This document shows, piece by piece, positions 35,306 to 47,159 of a stretch of 62,839 bases of DNA (position 1 is the first letter of the stretch; each line of letters starts with the position of its first letter). Position numbers and translations under genes: made by a program. Origin of the DNA: Haplomitrium mnioides (lineage: Eukaryota > Marchantiophyta > Haplomitriopsida > Calobryales); the NCBI GenBank assembly GCA_049999725.1, contig JBNGIS010020677.1:1-62839 (forward strand), in the 5' to 3' direction. The notes under the pieces are model-generated. The model had not been told where the DNA came from. It did not search any database and was given only the letters and a program-made list of their open reading frames with translations.

Positions 35306-35557
35306 TGTTGGAAGATATGCTTGTGAAGAATAATATCAAACCAACAAATGTAATAGGCATATATGATATCTTCCTCTCTTTCCTTACATAATACTTATAT
35401 CCTAATGAAAATAATAATAATCTCTCTAATCCTTCTAATCTATTATCCCCTTATATAGGATGATAATTAGTATTAATACTAAGTAAAGATTAGACTAACT
35501 AGAATTAATGCTAATCATAGATTAGGTTATTTCTTGTATACTAATCATATTATAACA
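35306..35557 (-). repeat. 3' LTR of copia C (252 bp)
   Basis: Plus-strand text TGTTGGAAGATATGCTTGTG to ATTATAACA matches 42,023-42,271 closely, with an extra short block near 35,500. Polypurine tract AGCTGAGGGAGAG (minus, 35,558-35,570) adjoins it. Confidence 0.88.
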
Positions 35558-36149
35558 CTCTCCCTCAGCTATAACATGGGAATGTTATAAACATACATAC
35601 AAGTAATAAGAGAATATAAACTCCAACAAAGCTCTATAGTATCATATAAAAGATAGCCACGTTGCCTCATTAAAACCCTTTCATACTCTTACAATGGAAA
35701 GAGTACTATAAAGCTAACGGCTTCGCCGGTTTCTCCTCATGTGACTTTGATGTTGAGTGCACATTGAATATGAGAGGTGGGTTGAAGTGTGGCTGCAATC
35801 ATCAAACACAACAAATTCTACAAAGTGTACCAAATGTAAGTACTCAATACAAAATATATTGGAATTCTCCTCACTCTTTACTCCAAATGTTCTCACACAC
35901 AACACTCTTGCTCTCACCCTTCTAACTCTCAACACACTCCTCACTATATGAAAGACTACTCCTCAAGTGATTTCCCTCCAATGAGTCTTCAAAGTATCTC
36001 CTCCAAGAGCACCTCCAAGCGCTTCTCCAAAGGTCTCTCACAACTCTCAATCTAAAATCTCCAAATGAAAACCAAGTCCCAACTCAAGCCCCTTTCCTCT
36101 CTTCTCCTCCTTCTTATATACTAGTCTAGATAATTACTAGGAGTAAAAC

Positions 36150-36249
36150 NNNNNNNNNNNNNNNNNNNNNNNNNNNNNNNNNNNNNNNNNNNNNNNNNNN
36201 NNNNNNNNNNNNNNNNNNNNNNNNNNNNNNNNNNNNNNNNNNNNNNNNN
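36150..36249. other. Assembly gap of 100 N
   Basis: Exactly 100 Ns, probably a placeholder of unknown true length. Confidence 0.95.
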
Positions 36250-37099
36250 TCTCTTGTCAAAGAATCTCAACAATTGGTCCAAGACTTTTCTACCTTGTAT
36301 TTGTCCCTACAAACAATTCCTAAGATGATACTTCGAGATTCCCTCAAAGAATAAGTCAAAGAACAAATTGACTTTTCTTGACTTTTCTCCTCTTTAGTCT
36401 ATTCTAGAAGAATCTCTAAAAAACCAATAATACTAAGTCAATTCACATGTACTATGCCTTGTTGGAAAGCTTGTCAAGTAAGATTTCTACCCATATAATA
36501 ATATTTTTATTTTCTACTTTGTAGATACTCTCTATTTTGACTTTTCTGTAGCTCCCTTTTGTAACTTTGACCGGTTATAACTTCCGGTTTACAACAGCGT
36601 TTTCACTTCTGTAAATTTTTACTAATTACTTAAGCAATATTATATCTCTCTATAAAATATCAGTTGCTAAACATTTCTAATAAGAACAAAATTTACTCTG
36701 TACTCAATTCTACACATATATAAGAAAACCGATCAAATCTAAGTTTCTCCTAATAACTTCTAAGTCTTCTCTATACTTCATCAAAATGCATCGCATTCTA
36801 TGACAAGGGTTTAAGCACATTAAATCCTTCACAAAACCATCCCATGCCTTCATAGTACAATCACTGAAATCGGCGGACAATATATAAATGAAATAAATGA
36901 TGAGAATAATAATAATACGATGATAACATAGTGATAAAAGGCTATATAATAAGATAAAATGATGATAGAATATCAAATAAGAATAAAGAATTAGAAGATG
37001 ATGATAAAAGATCATATGATAAGAAGAGAGTGACAATAGATCATGTTGCCAATAATAATCTCGATAATCAACGTAGTCCAATGCCTTTGCAATGAACAT

Positions 37100-37890
37100 G
37101 GTTGAGGGCAGGTGTCAAGGCCTTAGTAAGTGAATATTTTATATTTTCCTTTCCAACAATAACCTCTACTAACAATGTGTCATCTTGTTGTTTGTGAGTG
37201 AAAAGGAATTTTGGCGCTTTGTGTTTGATATGATCTCCTTTAATAAATTCCCATAAGACCTATTGAACACATGCCAAATTATCCTCAAGCAAGATAGCAA
37301 GGCTAGATAAACAAGGTAAGCCACAATTCAAATTGATGTGATCAAGCATCCTCCTCAACCAAATACACTCTCTACTATCCTCATGTAGCACTGTATAATC
37401 TCTACATAGTTTTAAGAGGTACAAGTTAGAGATTGCTTGGTACTCTTCCAAGATATAGCGGTAGTACCATAGAGGAAGACATAGCTGGTTTGAAATTCAG
37501 CGCCATCAAGATCAGAGAAATATCTGCATCCACATAACTGGTGAGGATCTTGTCAATATGCTTTGGGAAATAAAGTCCTATATGAGTGGTATCTTGTAAG
37601 CATCAAAAGATACAATTCATACCATTCCAATGTCGAATAGTTAGTTGTGAACTACACCTAGCAAACAAGTTCACGGCAAAGGAAATATGAGGTTGAGTTT
37701 GCTTGGCAAGAAACATAAGAGCACCAATGTTGAGAGATAAGATTTGTCAAATCCAAGTAGTGGCTTATTTTCAATTCTCTTCTTCAAAATATCTTTATCT
37801 CTATCCAATGTACGTACCTCCATGAGAGATGTAACAAGACAAGATTTATCTACATGAAATTGAATAAGGATTTCATTGTATACGTGCTTC
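37100..37890 (-). pseudogene. Copia C RNase H remnant
   Basis: Sense text ECIWLRRMLDHINLNCGLP and ILLEDNLACVQ (37,380-37,260) corresponds to GIWLRQLIDHINSNTGQQL and VLYEDNRPYVEQ in copia B. Further pieces toward 37,890 carry HVYNEILIQFHVDK and a run of multiple-frame remnants. No intact active-site block remains. Confidence 0.75.
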
Positions 37891-38800
37891 AATGTAGTAA
37901 TATGCCATTATTTAAGTACTCAAATTGAATTTCTAAGCAATAGTTGGTCTTTTCAATATCCTTCATATCAAAGATTTTCTTAGGCATTTCAATAGTGTGT
38001 TCAAGTAAGGATTGGTGACCAAAAAGATTTATGTCGTCAACATGTATTGCAACAATGATAGCATCTTTGTTGACATGTTTGATGAATAACATAGTGCTAT
38101 ATCTTCATGGTGAAAACCCAAAGCTAATATCTTTTCATGAAATCTCTTATACTATTTCCAATGGCTTTGCTTAAGTCATAGATAGATCTCATGATTTGGA
38201 CAACATATCCATCCTTGGCTACAAGCATAGAACGATGGACAAGATGGGCTCAAGATTCACTCTCTAGTAAATGCAACTCATGGACTAAAAATCCTTGACC
38301 TATACTTACTCTATAAGGCCTCATTATTATTGGGGGTATAGAAGTAGGTGTGTCATTTTCAAGTTTCCCCTTGAAGATGTGCTCCCCATGAATATGATAG
38401 ATATTCCTCACAATAAGCTATAGAGTTGCTTTCATATAGATCAAGGTATCTAATAACCCATACAAGTATATTGTCACTACATTCATCTCATGTGTAATGA
38501 GCTCAAATCCCATGGAAAAGTCAACTAGGTACCACTTAGTGATAACATCTATAATTGGAGCATATGTGAGATCATAGTCTCTCCCAAATATCTATGTGTA
38601 GTCGTTGGCTACAAGGCGTGCCTTATATCTAACAATGTTTCCTTTAGCATTATTTTGTTTGACAAATATCCATCGATATCCAATCAGATGGGCGTAAGGA
38701 GGTGCTGTAACTACATGTTCAAAATCATTTCCTTTGAATCATAGATTCCAATTATGATTTTATTGTTTTTTTTATTTAGACAAGCTAGAACTATCTGTGT
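37889..38800 (-). pseudogene. Copia C reverse transcriptase remnant
   Basis: The start near 38,650-38,520 reads VRYKARLVANDYT and GRDYDLTYAPIIDVIT. Motif A at about 38,480 reads EMNVVTIYLYGLLDTLIYMK, where the catalytic Asp is Asn. A 240-nt stretch follows before VQIMRSIYDL (about 38,200). It contains one copy of the unit found as an array in A and B (GGATTTTTAGTCC, sense; plus 38,282-38,294). The YVDD box is HVDDINLFG at about 38,040. Confidence 0.8.
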
Positions 38801-39479
38801 ATGTCTTTGACGGATCTTGGATCTGGTGGAATGTCAGAAATAGTTTGAGAACTCATGTAGTCAAACTAATCATCTATTTTTATACTCTCTCATTGCCATA
38901 CAATCCAAGTATTCATATAGTGAATAGAAATTTCTTAATTCTCTAGGGTCTCAAAAAGAGTAAGTTGGTTGAGATATATGTGTAATAGATGGTGATGGCA
39001 AATTTGTGGAGGAAAGTGTCTTATGAGTTGAAGCTTTTTGTTGAGGTTGAGAGTCTTTTGCACCTCAATGATGGCCTCTCTTTGGTTGATCAATTGCTGG
39101 TTTTGTCTTGCAAATGTGCAAGGATATTCTCAGCAAGTATATATGATCTAGCCACCTTTGCTATCTCATTAAATGAGTTGGCAATAGTTTGGTTGTCTGA
39201 GTCAAATGTAATAGTCTCCTAAGAGACTTCATCCTCACATTGCTTTATTCTTTGATCAATCCATAAAATGGATGATATCACCTATTGTAATTCTTTTGGT
39301 ATTGAAGATATTAATTTTCCTCAAATAAAGATGGAAAGATGCTCCCATAGAAATGGAAATATGCACATTTGGCTTGAAATACATCTATTGTAGATGGTTC
39401 TAGATAGTATATGATGGAAGGAGAATCATACCCTATATATTTCTCTATCTTTGAGGACTCATCTTAATCATTTTAAGCC

Positions 39480-40150
39480 CTATAATAGGCACAAAGACTT
39501 GACATCCAAAAATATGTCGGTGAAATAGGTCGGGAGTAGTCTTGAAGGCAAGCTAGTGAGGAGTAAAGAAATTAAATGATAATGGCTGATATTTCAAAAG
39601 TATTGCAGCATGTAATATTGCATGACCTCAAGCTAAAATTGGCAAATTGGTTTGCATTAATATTGGTCTTGCAATCATATGTAGGCTATATATTACTCAT
39701 TTAACAATGCCATTTTGAAAATGGACATGAGTTACTGAGTATTGGATATCAATGCATGTGGTCATACAAAAATCATCAAAAGTCTTTGATGTAAATTCTC
39801 CTACATTATCAACTCTTAGAATTATGACCGGGTTATTTGCAAATTGAACTTTCAATTTTAGAATATGTGCTAGAACTCTAGGGAAGACTAAATTTTGGGT
39901 AGAAAGCAAAGAGACTTGTAACCACTTGGAAGAAGCGTATATGATAACCAAGAAATATCAAAAGAATCCACTCGATAGGTCTATAGTTTTGCACACATCA
40001 ACATGGATCTCCCAAGGAATTTGGGTATATCCATAATATTTTGAATTTGATCTAATGCACCAACATTATCTAAAGGTTCTTTGAATTGCTTGAGATGTTC
40101 GATTGGTGAAGGACTAAAGTTTGGATATTTGTAGAATGCATTTATTTTTT
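39480..40150 (-). pseudogene. Copia C integrase remnant
   Basis: The 39,951-39,697 frame reads YASSKWLQVSLLSTQNLVFP, ILRVDNVGEFTSKTFDDF and IDIQYSVTHVHFQNGIVK. The second catalytic Asp (RVDN) is kept, but the catalytic Glu of NGIAES is replaced, since the text runs NGIVK. Flanking frames continue the domain on both sides with stops. Confidence 0.85.
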
Positions 40151-40159
40151 AGAATCCAA

Positions 40160-42010
40160 TTTCAAGATATATGATCTCATTGAAATTAGATCATCTAACT
40201 GATCTTTATATCTATGTAAGATAGATCCAAAGTGTATAGATCAACTTTTTGTGTAAACTTAGCTTTTCGATTCGCTTGACCTATGTTTTTTGATATTCTA
40301 TTACAACTTCAGAGTATCCAAGTTCTTGAGTTATGAAATATATAATGAAACCTAAAGTTGAAGGCCACTAAGATATTTTTTATCAATCATAAAGGGTATA
40401 GCAATCTTCCAAATTTAAAATCAATCTCAAAAAGAGTAATATGAAGATCTTTCTTCTTCGAAAATTTTGATTATGACACCATAACTGAAATTTTCTTGTC
40501 CTTCCTTGATTTTGCACCAAACTGATTATTTCTTGCTGTAGAACACATTGCAGGGGGTAGGCCCTATTCTAGCTTTCAAATTGAAAAAAATTGATTGCAA
40601 ATTGATTGAGAAATCAAAATTTTGAGTTTTGAAATATGTCCTTTGAAAATGTCGGTTTCTGCAACCATGAATGAATTATGCTCTTTCTGAGTTGATTTTG
40701 ATCAAATTTGCATGATCCGTGATATGGAGTAGATTGTAAGGGCTGGGAAATTCAGTTTAAGCTTTTTAATCAAAAAGATTGATTGTAGAATAGCTGAGAA
40801 ATCAAAATTTTAAGACCTACCATGTTTTTCTTTGAGATATGAAAGAAACCTAGGTTCAGTTAAATAAGCTAGATCTAGATGTATAGTGGTGCTTTGTAGT
40901 TGCCAAATGTGAGGATGGCTATAATCCTATTGCTTCAGCAGATTTAGTAGGATTGGACTAGCCTAGGTAATCGCTTTTCTGGTTTCTTCCAAGGCTTCCA
41001 ATTGATTGATCCTCTCTATGCAACTCAAATCCTCTAACATCCATAATGTTGAGTGTTCATAGGGGCTGCTTATATCCCATAAGCAGAATAGAAAAATTTG
41101 ATATGCATATAAAAAAAAGTTTGCTCAAACACTCCTTGTGTAACTTGGGAAGGACTTTTGTGCTCCCTGCATATGGAGGTATGGCTGGTTCACGTGTTGA
41201 CTTAGGATAGGCTAGAAGAGAAAAATAGAATAAACAAGGGGTGCTTCCCGTGTCGAGCTAGAATAGTTTTTTTTTATTATTTCTATTTCAAAATTTCAAG
41301 TTATGTTGAATTTTCATAGTCCCGACAACAATTTTTCTTCTTGTTCAAACTTTTGGAGTTTGCCTTTTTTTGAACTTTTGTCAAACTATCAAACTTTAAG
41401 ATTTCTTCCTATTCACAGCTTATGGAAGAAAACTCAAACTGTCGATTCACAACACCAAAATTTCTTAAATTTCTTCAATAGGAATCAATTGTCTTCATCA
41501 AATGTTCTGCATATTCATTTTTTCTACATATTTTCTTGAGAGTTTAATGTCTCTAGATATCTACAATGTACAACCAATGTTTTGAGATCAAATCATTTTC
41601 ACAAATTTTAGCTTTGATCAGATCTCTTCAAGTTTTTTTGATTCGAGAAGGCAATGTTCTTCGATTCTTGTTCGCGAGTTCAATACTTCTTTGAATTTCT
41701 TGAAGTCTTCATTGAATCATGTCTCTTCATCAAATTGCATTCATCATTTGTAGTGGCTAGATCCTTCAATAAATATTCTTGAATTATATATAAGGGTAGC
41801 TCAAATATTTTGATAGAAAATTATCAAAAATAGGTAATGACCTTAAAAAAACAATTTCTGGAATTCGAGAGAGGAGAGAGGGGAGAGGAACTTTTAGAAA
41901 TTTTGAAAATTACATATGTATAGTGCAATATATGGAGAAAAATTTTAAATTTTTGTCTTCACTTTGAAATAAATTTCTAAAAATTTCTTTAAAAAATCTA
42001 TAGTCTCCAA
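40160..42010 (-). other. Copia C leader/gag interval, unreadable
   Basis: Gag and protease should lie here, but no zinc knuckle, DSG motif or Gag-like frame is visible. It is AT-rich with poly-A and poly-T runs. Confidence 0.5.
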
Positions 42011-42022
42011 GTGCTGATAACA
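42011..42022 (-). other. Primer-binding-site-like sequence of copia C
   Basis: Minus-strand TGTTATCAGCAC directly after the 5' LTR end CCCAACA. Confidence 0.6.
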
Positions 42023-42271
42023 TGTTGGGAGATATGTATGTGAAGAATAATATCAAACCAACAAATGCAATAGGCATATATGATCTCTTCCTCTTTTTTT
42101 TTTCATAATGCTCATATCTTAACAACAAGAGTAATAATGATCTCTCTTATCCTTCTAATCTATTATCCCATTATATGGGATGATAGTTAGTATTTACACT
42201 AAGTATAGATTAGGCTAACTAATGCTAATCATAGATTAGACTATTCTTTGTATACTAATAATATTATAACA
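42023..42271 (-). repeat. 5' LTR of copia C (249 bp)
   Basis: Partner of 35,306-35,557. Sense start TGTTATAATATTATTAG, end TCCCAACA. Confidence 0.88.
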
Positions 42272-42349
42272 CTAATTTTTTTAAAGAAAATAAAGTACTA
42301 TTATAAACCATGAATATATAAAAATGAAGGTATTTTTCTAAAAAAAATA

Positions 42350-42421
42350 AATTTTTGCCTCGAACCAACCTTGATTTAGTCTAACCTGAACAGCCAAGGA
42401 GGTTGGTTCGAGGCAAAAATT
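42350..42421. other. Perfect 22-bp hairpin with 28-nt loop
   Basis: The left arm 42,350-42,371 (AATTTTTGCCTCGAACCAAC then CT) is exactly complementary to the right arm 42,400-42,421. It is about the size of a short fold-back element or a microRNA-type precursor. No expression evidence exists. Confidence 0.75.
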
Positions 42422-43640
42422 GCAGCAATTTTTGCTTGTTTGTGATTGCAGCAAGAGGATCGCCCAAAGGAGATGAATTGGCTGCAGGTCAAATCATCTT
42501 ATTTGAAGCACAACTCAAAGAGTTCTGCCAGCTAGTTTAAAGAGGGGTTGCTGAAGAGCTTGAGGAGCATCGAGTAGGAGTACATTTTTTGGTGGAGACA
42601 AAATTGCCAAACAACAGTCCAAGAAGAATTGCCAGGAAAAAACGATTAGAGTGCAACTCAAATCAGGTGTTTTGGAGTAGAAATCGAAAAGATTTGCTCA
42701 TTGAAGCAATCTACTGCTCAAGGAAGTCGCAGAAGCAAAAACATTAGGAAGAAATGGCAGGTCAAAGTTGGCTCAGGAGGAATCGCAGGGTGTCAAGCAG
42801 GGTGTGTGTTTGTTGGGTCAGAAAGAATCAAAGGAGCTTAGGAAGAATCAAAGGAGCTCCTTAGTTCAAGAAGGAATAGATTCAAAGTGGAACTAGAGTT
42901 CTACCAGTTGATTCGAACAAAGAGGGGTTCTAATTTGTATTTGAAGAAAAATCAAAGAAGGTAGAAGTAGTATCAAAGCATAATCAAAGGGGTTTGCTAG
43001 AATAGGTGGTGCAACCGCAATTGCAGCAAAAAGCTCAGTGTTTCTATTCGCTGGTGAAGAACGATTGAAGAAGGCAAAGGAGGTCTTCTTGGAGAGGCGC
43101 TCCTGTAGAAATTGCAACAGAAATTGAAGGGGTTCTTTTTTTTTGATCTGTGGCTGAGGAAGAGATTGTTGGTGAAGAAGCATCAAAGGAGTGAGGGTAG
43201 CATTCAAGCAGAAACCAATTCCGTAAGCAATAGCCAAAATCAAGAGTCCTCTATTTTTTGTTGAAGCAAAATCAAATCAAGAGGGGCAACAATCAAAGAG
43301 TTGTTCTCATGTCTTTGCTGAAGAAGAATTGAGAGAGGAGATCAGAAGAACCTGGACTGCAAAAGTCGAACAGAAATCAAGAAGTAAGAGAGAACATATT
43401 GTAAGTGCTAAAGAAGAATCAGTGTGAAGGTATGTGCTTTGCTATCTTTTGTCATTTGACTTGAACCTCTTCACACATAAACTCAAAAGATTAATCGTCC
43501 TAAAAAAAGGCAAACAATATATTTCCACAATCAGTGTAGCTCAAATCACGTATTCTTTCTCAGCTTTCACAATTGCAACCACCCACCATAGCTCTCTTTT
43601 TACTTGTGGATGGCTTTTTTGTTGTTTTCTCAACACCTTT
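42422..43640. other. Spacer, no gene recognised
   Basis: Purine-rich plus strand with recurring GAAGAATCAAAGGAGC, AATTGCAGCA and GAAGAAGAATTG words, which give open frames on both strands (such as 42,893-43,243). I see no family resemblance. It may be an old LTR or leader. Confidence 0.45.
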
Positions 43641-43660
43641 GCTCCGAACCAAATTACAAA

Positions 43661-44640
43661 TCAAAATTTCCAATTTCCCAGCTTATAGCAATAGGATGGG
43701 CATCTATTTGCTTTTCTATAAACATCCTCCCATCGAAACTCCTTATTTTTGTGCAAAAAATCATACAAATGATCTGGTATATGTGAAAAATAAGGGATCC
43801 AAACATGGTAGAACACATATGCTCCTAGAAATCTACGTACCGTTGTGGCTGAGCTACATGTATCCTTTAGTTGTTGAATGACATCAATCTTCTTTTGATC
43901 AAGTTTTTGGCCAAACCAGTCACATAAATGTCCAAAAATCACAACCTCACAAACTTCAAAGGATGATTTCACCTCTGATAAATTCAGATATAGTTATTTC
44001 AGCCTTTTCAAAATATAATCACAATTTGAAATACAATTCATGACAAATTTTCAAAATCTCCTCTCATCCAAAGCTCCATCTTTCTCTTCTTCTATACAAC
44101 CTTTGATTGGAATGTCATCAAGAAATGGCAAAGTTTCTTTTGAGAAAAAGTCTTTGAGAGCTTTGTTCATCTCATTTATCAAATGTGACATTGAATTTGT
44201 AGCACCTTTAAAGTAAAGTACATATTGTCAATAAGCTTAATGATGTTCTCATAGTTGTAATATCCCTCCTCCTTTCAACAAGTTGGAATTGGTTATAACT
44301 AGAGTAGAGATCATCCATAGAATAGATAGCTCTCATAGAAAATGCCTCTACAAATTGTCCAACAATTGGTACCACCTGTGTATTTTATATAGTAGCTTGA
44401 TTTAGTGGTTTAATATCTTAAATAAGTCATAGTGCCATTTTTTTGACACTATAAACCATGGGCTTGAATGTAGACCAAAGAATGGCCTTAAAATCCTCAT
44501 ATGCATTTTCTCCTTCAAGAGGTCCAAGAGCTTTAGTAGATGATCTCTTGGTATAAAATTGGTTTCGAGTCCTAAGAATAGCCTTTACTTTGAACTAGAA
44601 ACTGCTATTGAGTTCTTGTTTCATTTTGTGTTGAATTTGT
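43661..44640 (-). pseudogene. Ty3/gypsy reverse transcriptase fragment
   Basis: The clean C-terminal part of the frame (43,972-43,661) reads VIFGHLCDWFGQKLDQKKID and CSSATTVRRFLGAYVFYHVW, ending in IPYFSHIPDHLYDFLHKN. This is the stretch after the gypsy RT active site and leading to RNase H (compare GH-VS-GI, then KI-AI--WP-P, then LRSFLGLA-YYRRFI). Upstream, broken frames to 44,640 carry VPIVGQFVEAFSMRAIYSMD and YSSYNQFQL, matching the RT centre. It ends abruptly at GNWKF. No LTRs were found, so it is an isolated fragment of a different gypsy lineage from E. Confidence 0.8.
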
Positions 44641-45351
44641 TTTTCAAATTTCCACTTCAAAATTTATATTTTTTGATAATTACAAAATTTTTCATCAAAA
44701 AACTTATTCAACCTAGAATTTGAATTACTCATATCGGTATTGTATTTTGGAAAAAATTTAATGCTCAATATTTGGTAAAAAAAAAAGTAAAAACAAAAAT
44801 ATTATACTATAGTAAGATAAACAAATAAGAGAGAATATTGAAAAAAATGGTAAAGTTATATAGTAATATTTTAACGTTTTTTTTATAATTTTCAAGAAAA
44901 CCCTTCAAGATAAAAAAATCCTAAAAAATTTACCCCAAAAAAAATTCCAAAAAAGACAAATCTAGTAAGAGTTGCTTTGAACTTCTATTTACTTGCAAAA
45001 TTGATAAAAACAAAAAAGAAGAGTTATGTTTGCCTATGACTTTGAGCTTGTATATCAATACAAGATTATATCATTCATCAAAATCAATTCGACATTCCAA
45101 GGCCAGCAAGCAAAGAATCATTAGTAACTCAAAAAATTGAATATCAAAAATAAAATCACAAAAACAACTCAGGTGTAGAATGATATTGTTATTGAATATT
45201 TTAATAAATTTAATAAATAGCTAAGAAAAAACCAAAAACTAGCGATTAAAGAAAAATTGTGCAAAAGTCCAAATCAGTCGGAAGGGAACTTCCATGCCAG
45301 TATAGACTTTGTTGCTAATTTTTACAAAAATCAATAGGTTTTATTCAAAAA
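44641..45351. other. AT-rich spacer, no gene seen
   Basis: Poly-A and poly-T runs between the gypsy fragment and the 3' end of methylase-like copy 2. Confidence 0.6.
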
Positions 45352-45474
45352 TCATTTTTTGAATGAAAAGAGACCATCAAGAAAATACTTAATAAATATT
45401 ATTTGGAATGCTATAAGAATATAAATCAAACACAAAATATATTTAAGAAGATATACTTTATTATTTACAAAATG

Positions 45475-46128
45475 TTCATCACTTTGTGCAGCTTTAGCTT
45501 TAGTCTTGTCCTCTTCAAGAGAAATGGTCTCGTCCAAATCGACAGACTCAGAAGCTTTGGGATCTACAACTACAAGAGAATCCTGTTGGGACTTTCCAAT
45601 CCCAAAAATTGCAACAAAATCATGAGACACACTAGCCATACCAAGAGGAACATGCTCCTTATGGTACACATAAACAATGTGTGACTCTGTGACATCATAT
45701 ACCAAAGAAGCCATCATCAAAACTCTTTGAGGAATATAGATAGATTGGTGTCTATCATATTCCATAGCAATGCAAATTCTGCATCAGCTTCAAAGCACAA
45801 ACAAAGCATGTGCTCAACCTAGAGCAAAGATCTAGTATCCAATCTTTCTCTGAAGAAAAATGGTGAATAAAAAATTTATACAAAGCATGAGGCTTTTGGT
45901 ACACATTCACAAGAGCATCGTCTTCTAGATGTTTAAGTTTAGCAAAAACATTTGGACAACTAAAAAAGCTCCACATTATTTGTTGTGGGCGGTTGCTTGC
46001 ATCTTCAAATTGTAGATTGAAGAGCTTTATGCTCCACTTACCCCTTTCTGTCCAGTAGCCCGCTATCCAATACGTGAAAGCGTGAGTGATTTTGGGATGC
46101 CCCCGAATGATGAATGTTGGTTTTGGCC
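45475..46128 (-). pseudogene. Methylase-like copy 2, 3' exon with SAM-binding motif
   Basis: The exon starts after acceptor TTGATTACTATAG. It reads PKPTFIIRGHPKITHAFTYW, then YQKPHALYKFFIHHFSSEKD, then DWILDLCSRLSTCFVCALKL, and after a one-base shift CIAMEYDRHQSIYIPQRVLM. In amino-methyltransferases QKP-L--------GD-VLDPFSGSGT is followed by an acidic residue ending strand 2, here E in AMEYD. The two motif I glycines appear lost by G-to-A changes. An acidic tail (ESVDLDETISLEEDKTKAKA) ends near 45,475. Frames run 46,159-45,755 and 45,765-45,352. Confidence 0.6.
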
Positions 46129-46196
46129 CTATAGTAATCAAAACAAAGAAATTAGACATTACACAGAAAGTAAAAGAAATGGAAACAAGATGAACT

Positions 46197-46304
46197 TATT
46201 ATAGGGACATATATATACCCCATGTAAGCAGTCCCGACCTAATCATTCTACTCGTCCGCCTTGGAGACTCTTGTGTGTATGCATACGGTGCTCATGCAAT
46301 AACA
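46197..46304 (+). repeat. 5' LTR of copia A (108 bp)
   Basis: TATTATAGGGACATATATAT to CATGCAATAACA; the first G of TG has mutated to A. It shares AAGCAGTCCYGACCTAATCA and TTCTACTCGTC with the 3' LTR. The ATATATATA run is a candidate TATA box. Confidence 0.88.
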
Positions 46305-46317
46305 TGTTATCAACACG
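46305..46317 (+). other. Primer-binding-site-like sequence of copia A
   Basis: TGTTATCAACACG immediately after the 5' LTR. Confidence 0.6.
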
Positions 46318-47159
46318 AAAGGACTCTACATTTTTTTCTCTCTCACATGCACTCACGCTGCACCGACATTTGGAAAAGCTCTCGCATCTACGTACTACGT
46401 TCTACCTCTGTGATGGACTCCTTTTTCTATAGTTTTTCTCCTGCGCACATTTCATTTTCTCTCTTTCGTTACTTTTCTAACAAGTTTTTACTCTTCTTTG
46501 GAGCATTTATCCTTTTTTTTTTCTTTCTTCATCTTTTTTTTTCTCTTGGAAGACCTCCCCATATGAGCTAGGGTGCACTCACACCTCGCAACCCTAGCCT
46601 GGTGATGCTCTTGCTCGCGTTGCTCACTCGACTGCTCATGCTCGCATTTCTTACTTGGCTACTCCTGCTCAACTTTGCTACCCTGGCTCACTAGCGCTGT
46701 TGCTCAACGCTTCGTCTGGTGATTCTTGCTCACCCATTTTGATGCACCATCGATCTTCAACTTGATGACATTCCACTCTTCCAAACAAAGTTGCGCTCCT
46801 CATTCGACGAACTTCTCACCTTCTCTCTTCTCTACGTGGCGGCATACTTGCTCCTCTGCTCTGGGACTCTCTGCTCATCTGTGGGACACCTTGCAACTTC
46901 TCGGCTAGAGAACTTCTCTCTCTAATTCGACCTCACAACTGATCTTCTTTTCCCTTTTCTTGTTGACTTCCCTCTGTTTGACGACACTGAGTAGCATTGG
47001 CTCATTACTCTCTTGACTCGTCGACTCTGTGCGTGCCCGAAACTAGCTTGCATTGTATCCTCTTGTTTGTTTTGTCTTTGTTCCTTGGCCCATGACAAGC
47101 TGAAGCTGTCTCTTTGATAGCAACAACTATCAGGTCATACTCTCTATTTTCTTCCTGAT
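46318..47159 (+). other. Copia A leader
   Basis: Pyrimidine-rich leader between primer site and gag. 46,500-46,550 is a T-rich run. 46,600-46,740 has irregular repeats of TGCTCRC and CTCACT words. No coding frame is convincing. Confidence 0.5.

Larger units (their letters stand above)
35306..42271 (-). mobile_element. Copia element C, complete but decayed
   Basis: 6,966-bp element on the minus strand. Its 5' LTR is 42,023-42,271, its 3' LTR 35,306-35,557, and the flanks CTAAA (35,301-35,305) and CTAAT (42,272-42,276) look like a target duplication with one change. Integrase, RT and RNase H remnants lie at about 40,150-37,100 in copia order. No gag or protease could be read in 40,160-42,010. 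A 100-N gap lies in the 3' untranslated part (36,150-36,249). An inverted copy of the insertion site at 23.5 kb supports the boundaries. Confidence 0.88.

Noticed and set aside
45352-46159. Reading the methylase-like exons as a DIRS-type element with a methyltransferase domain
   Set aside because: No tyrosine recombinase, RT or split repeats accompany them, and they have spliceosomal-type introns.
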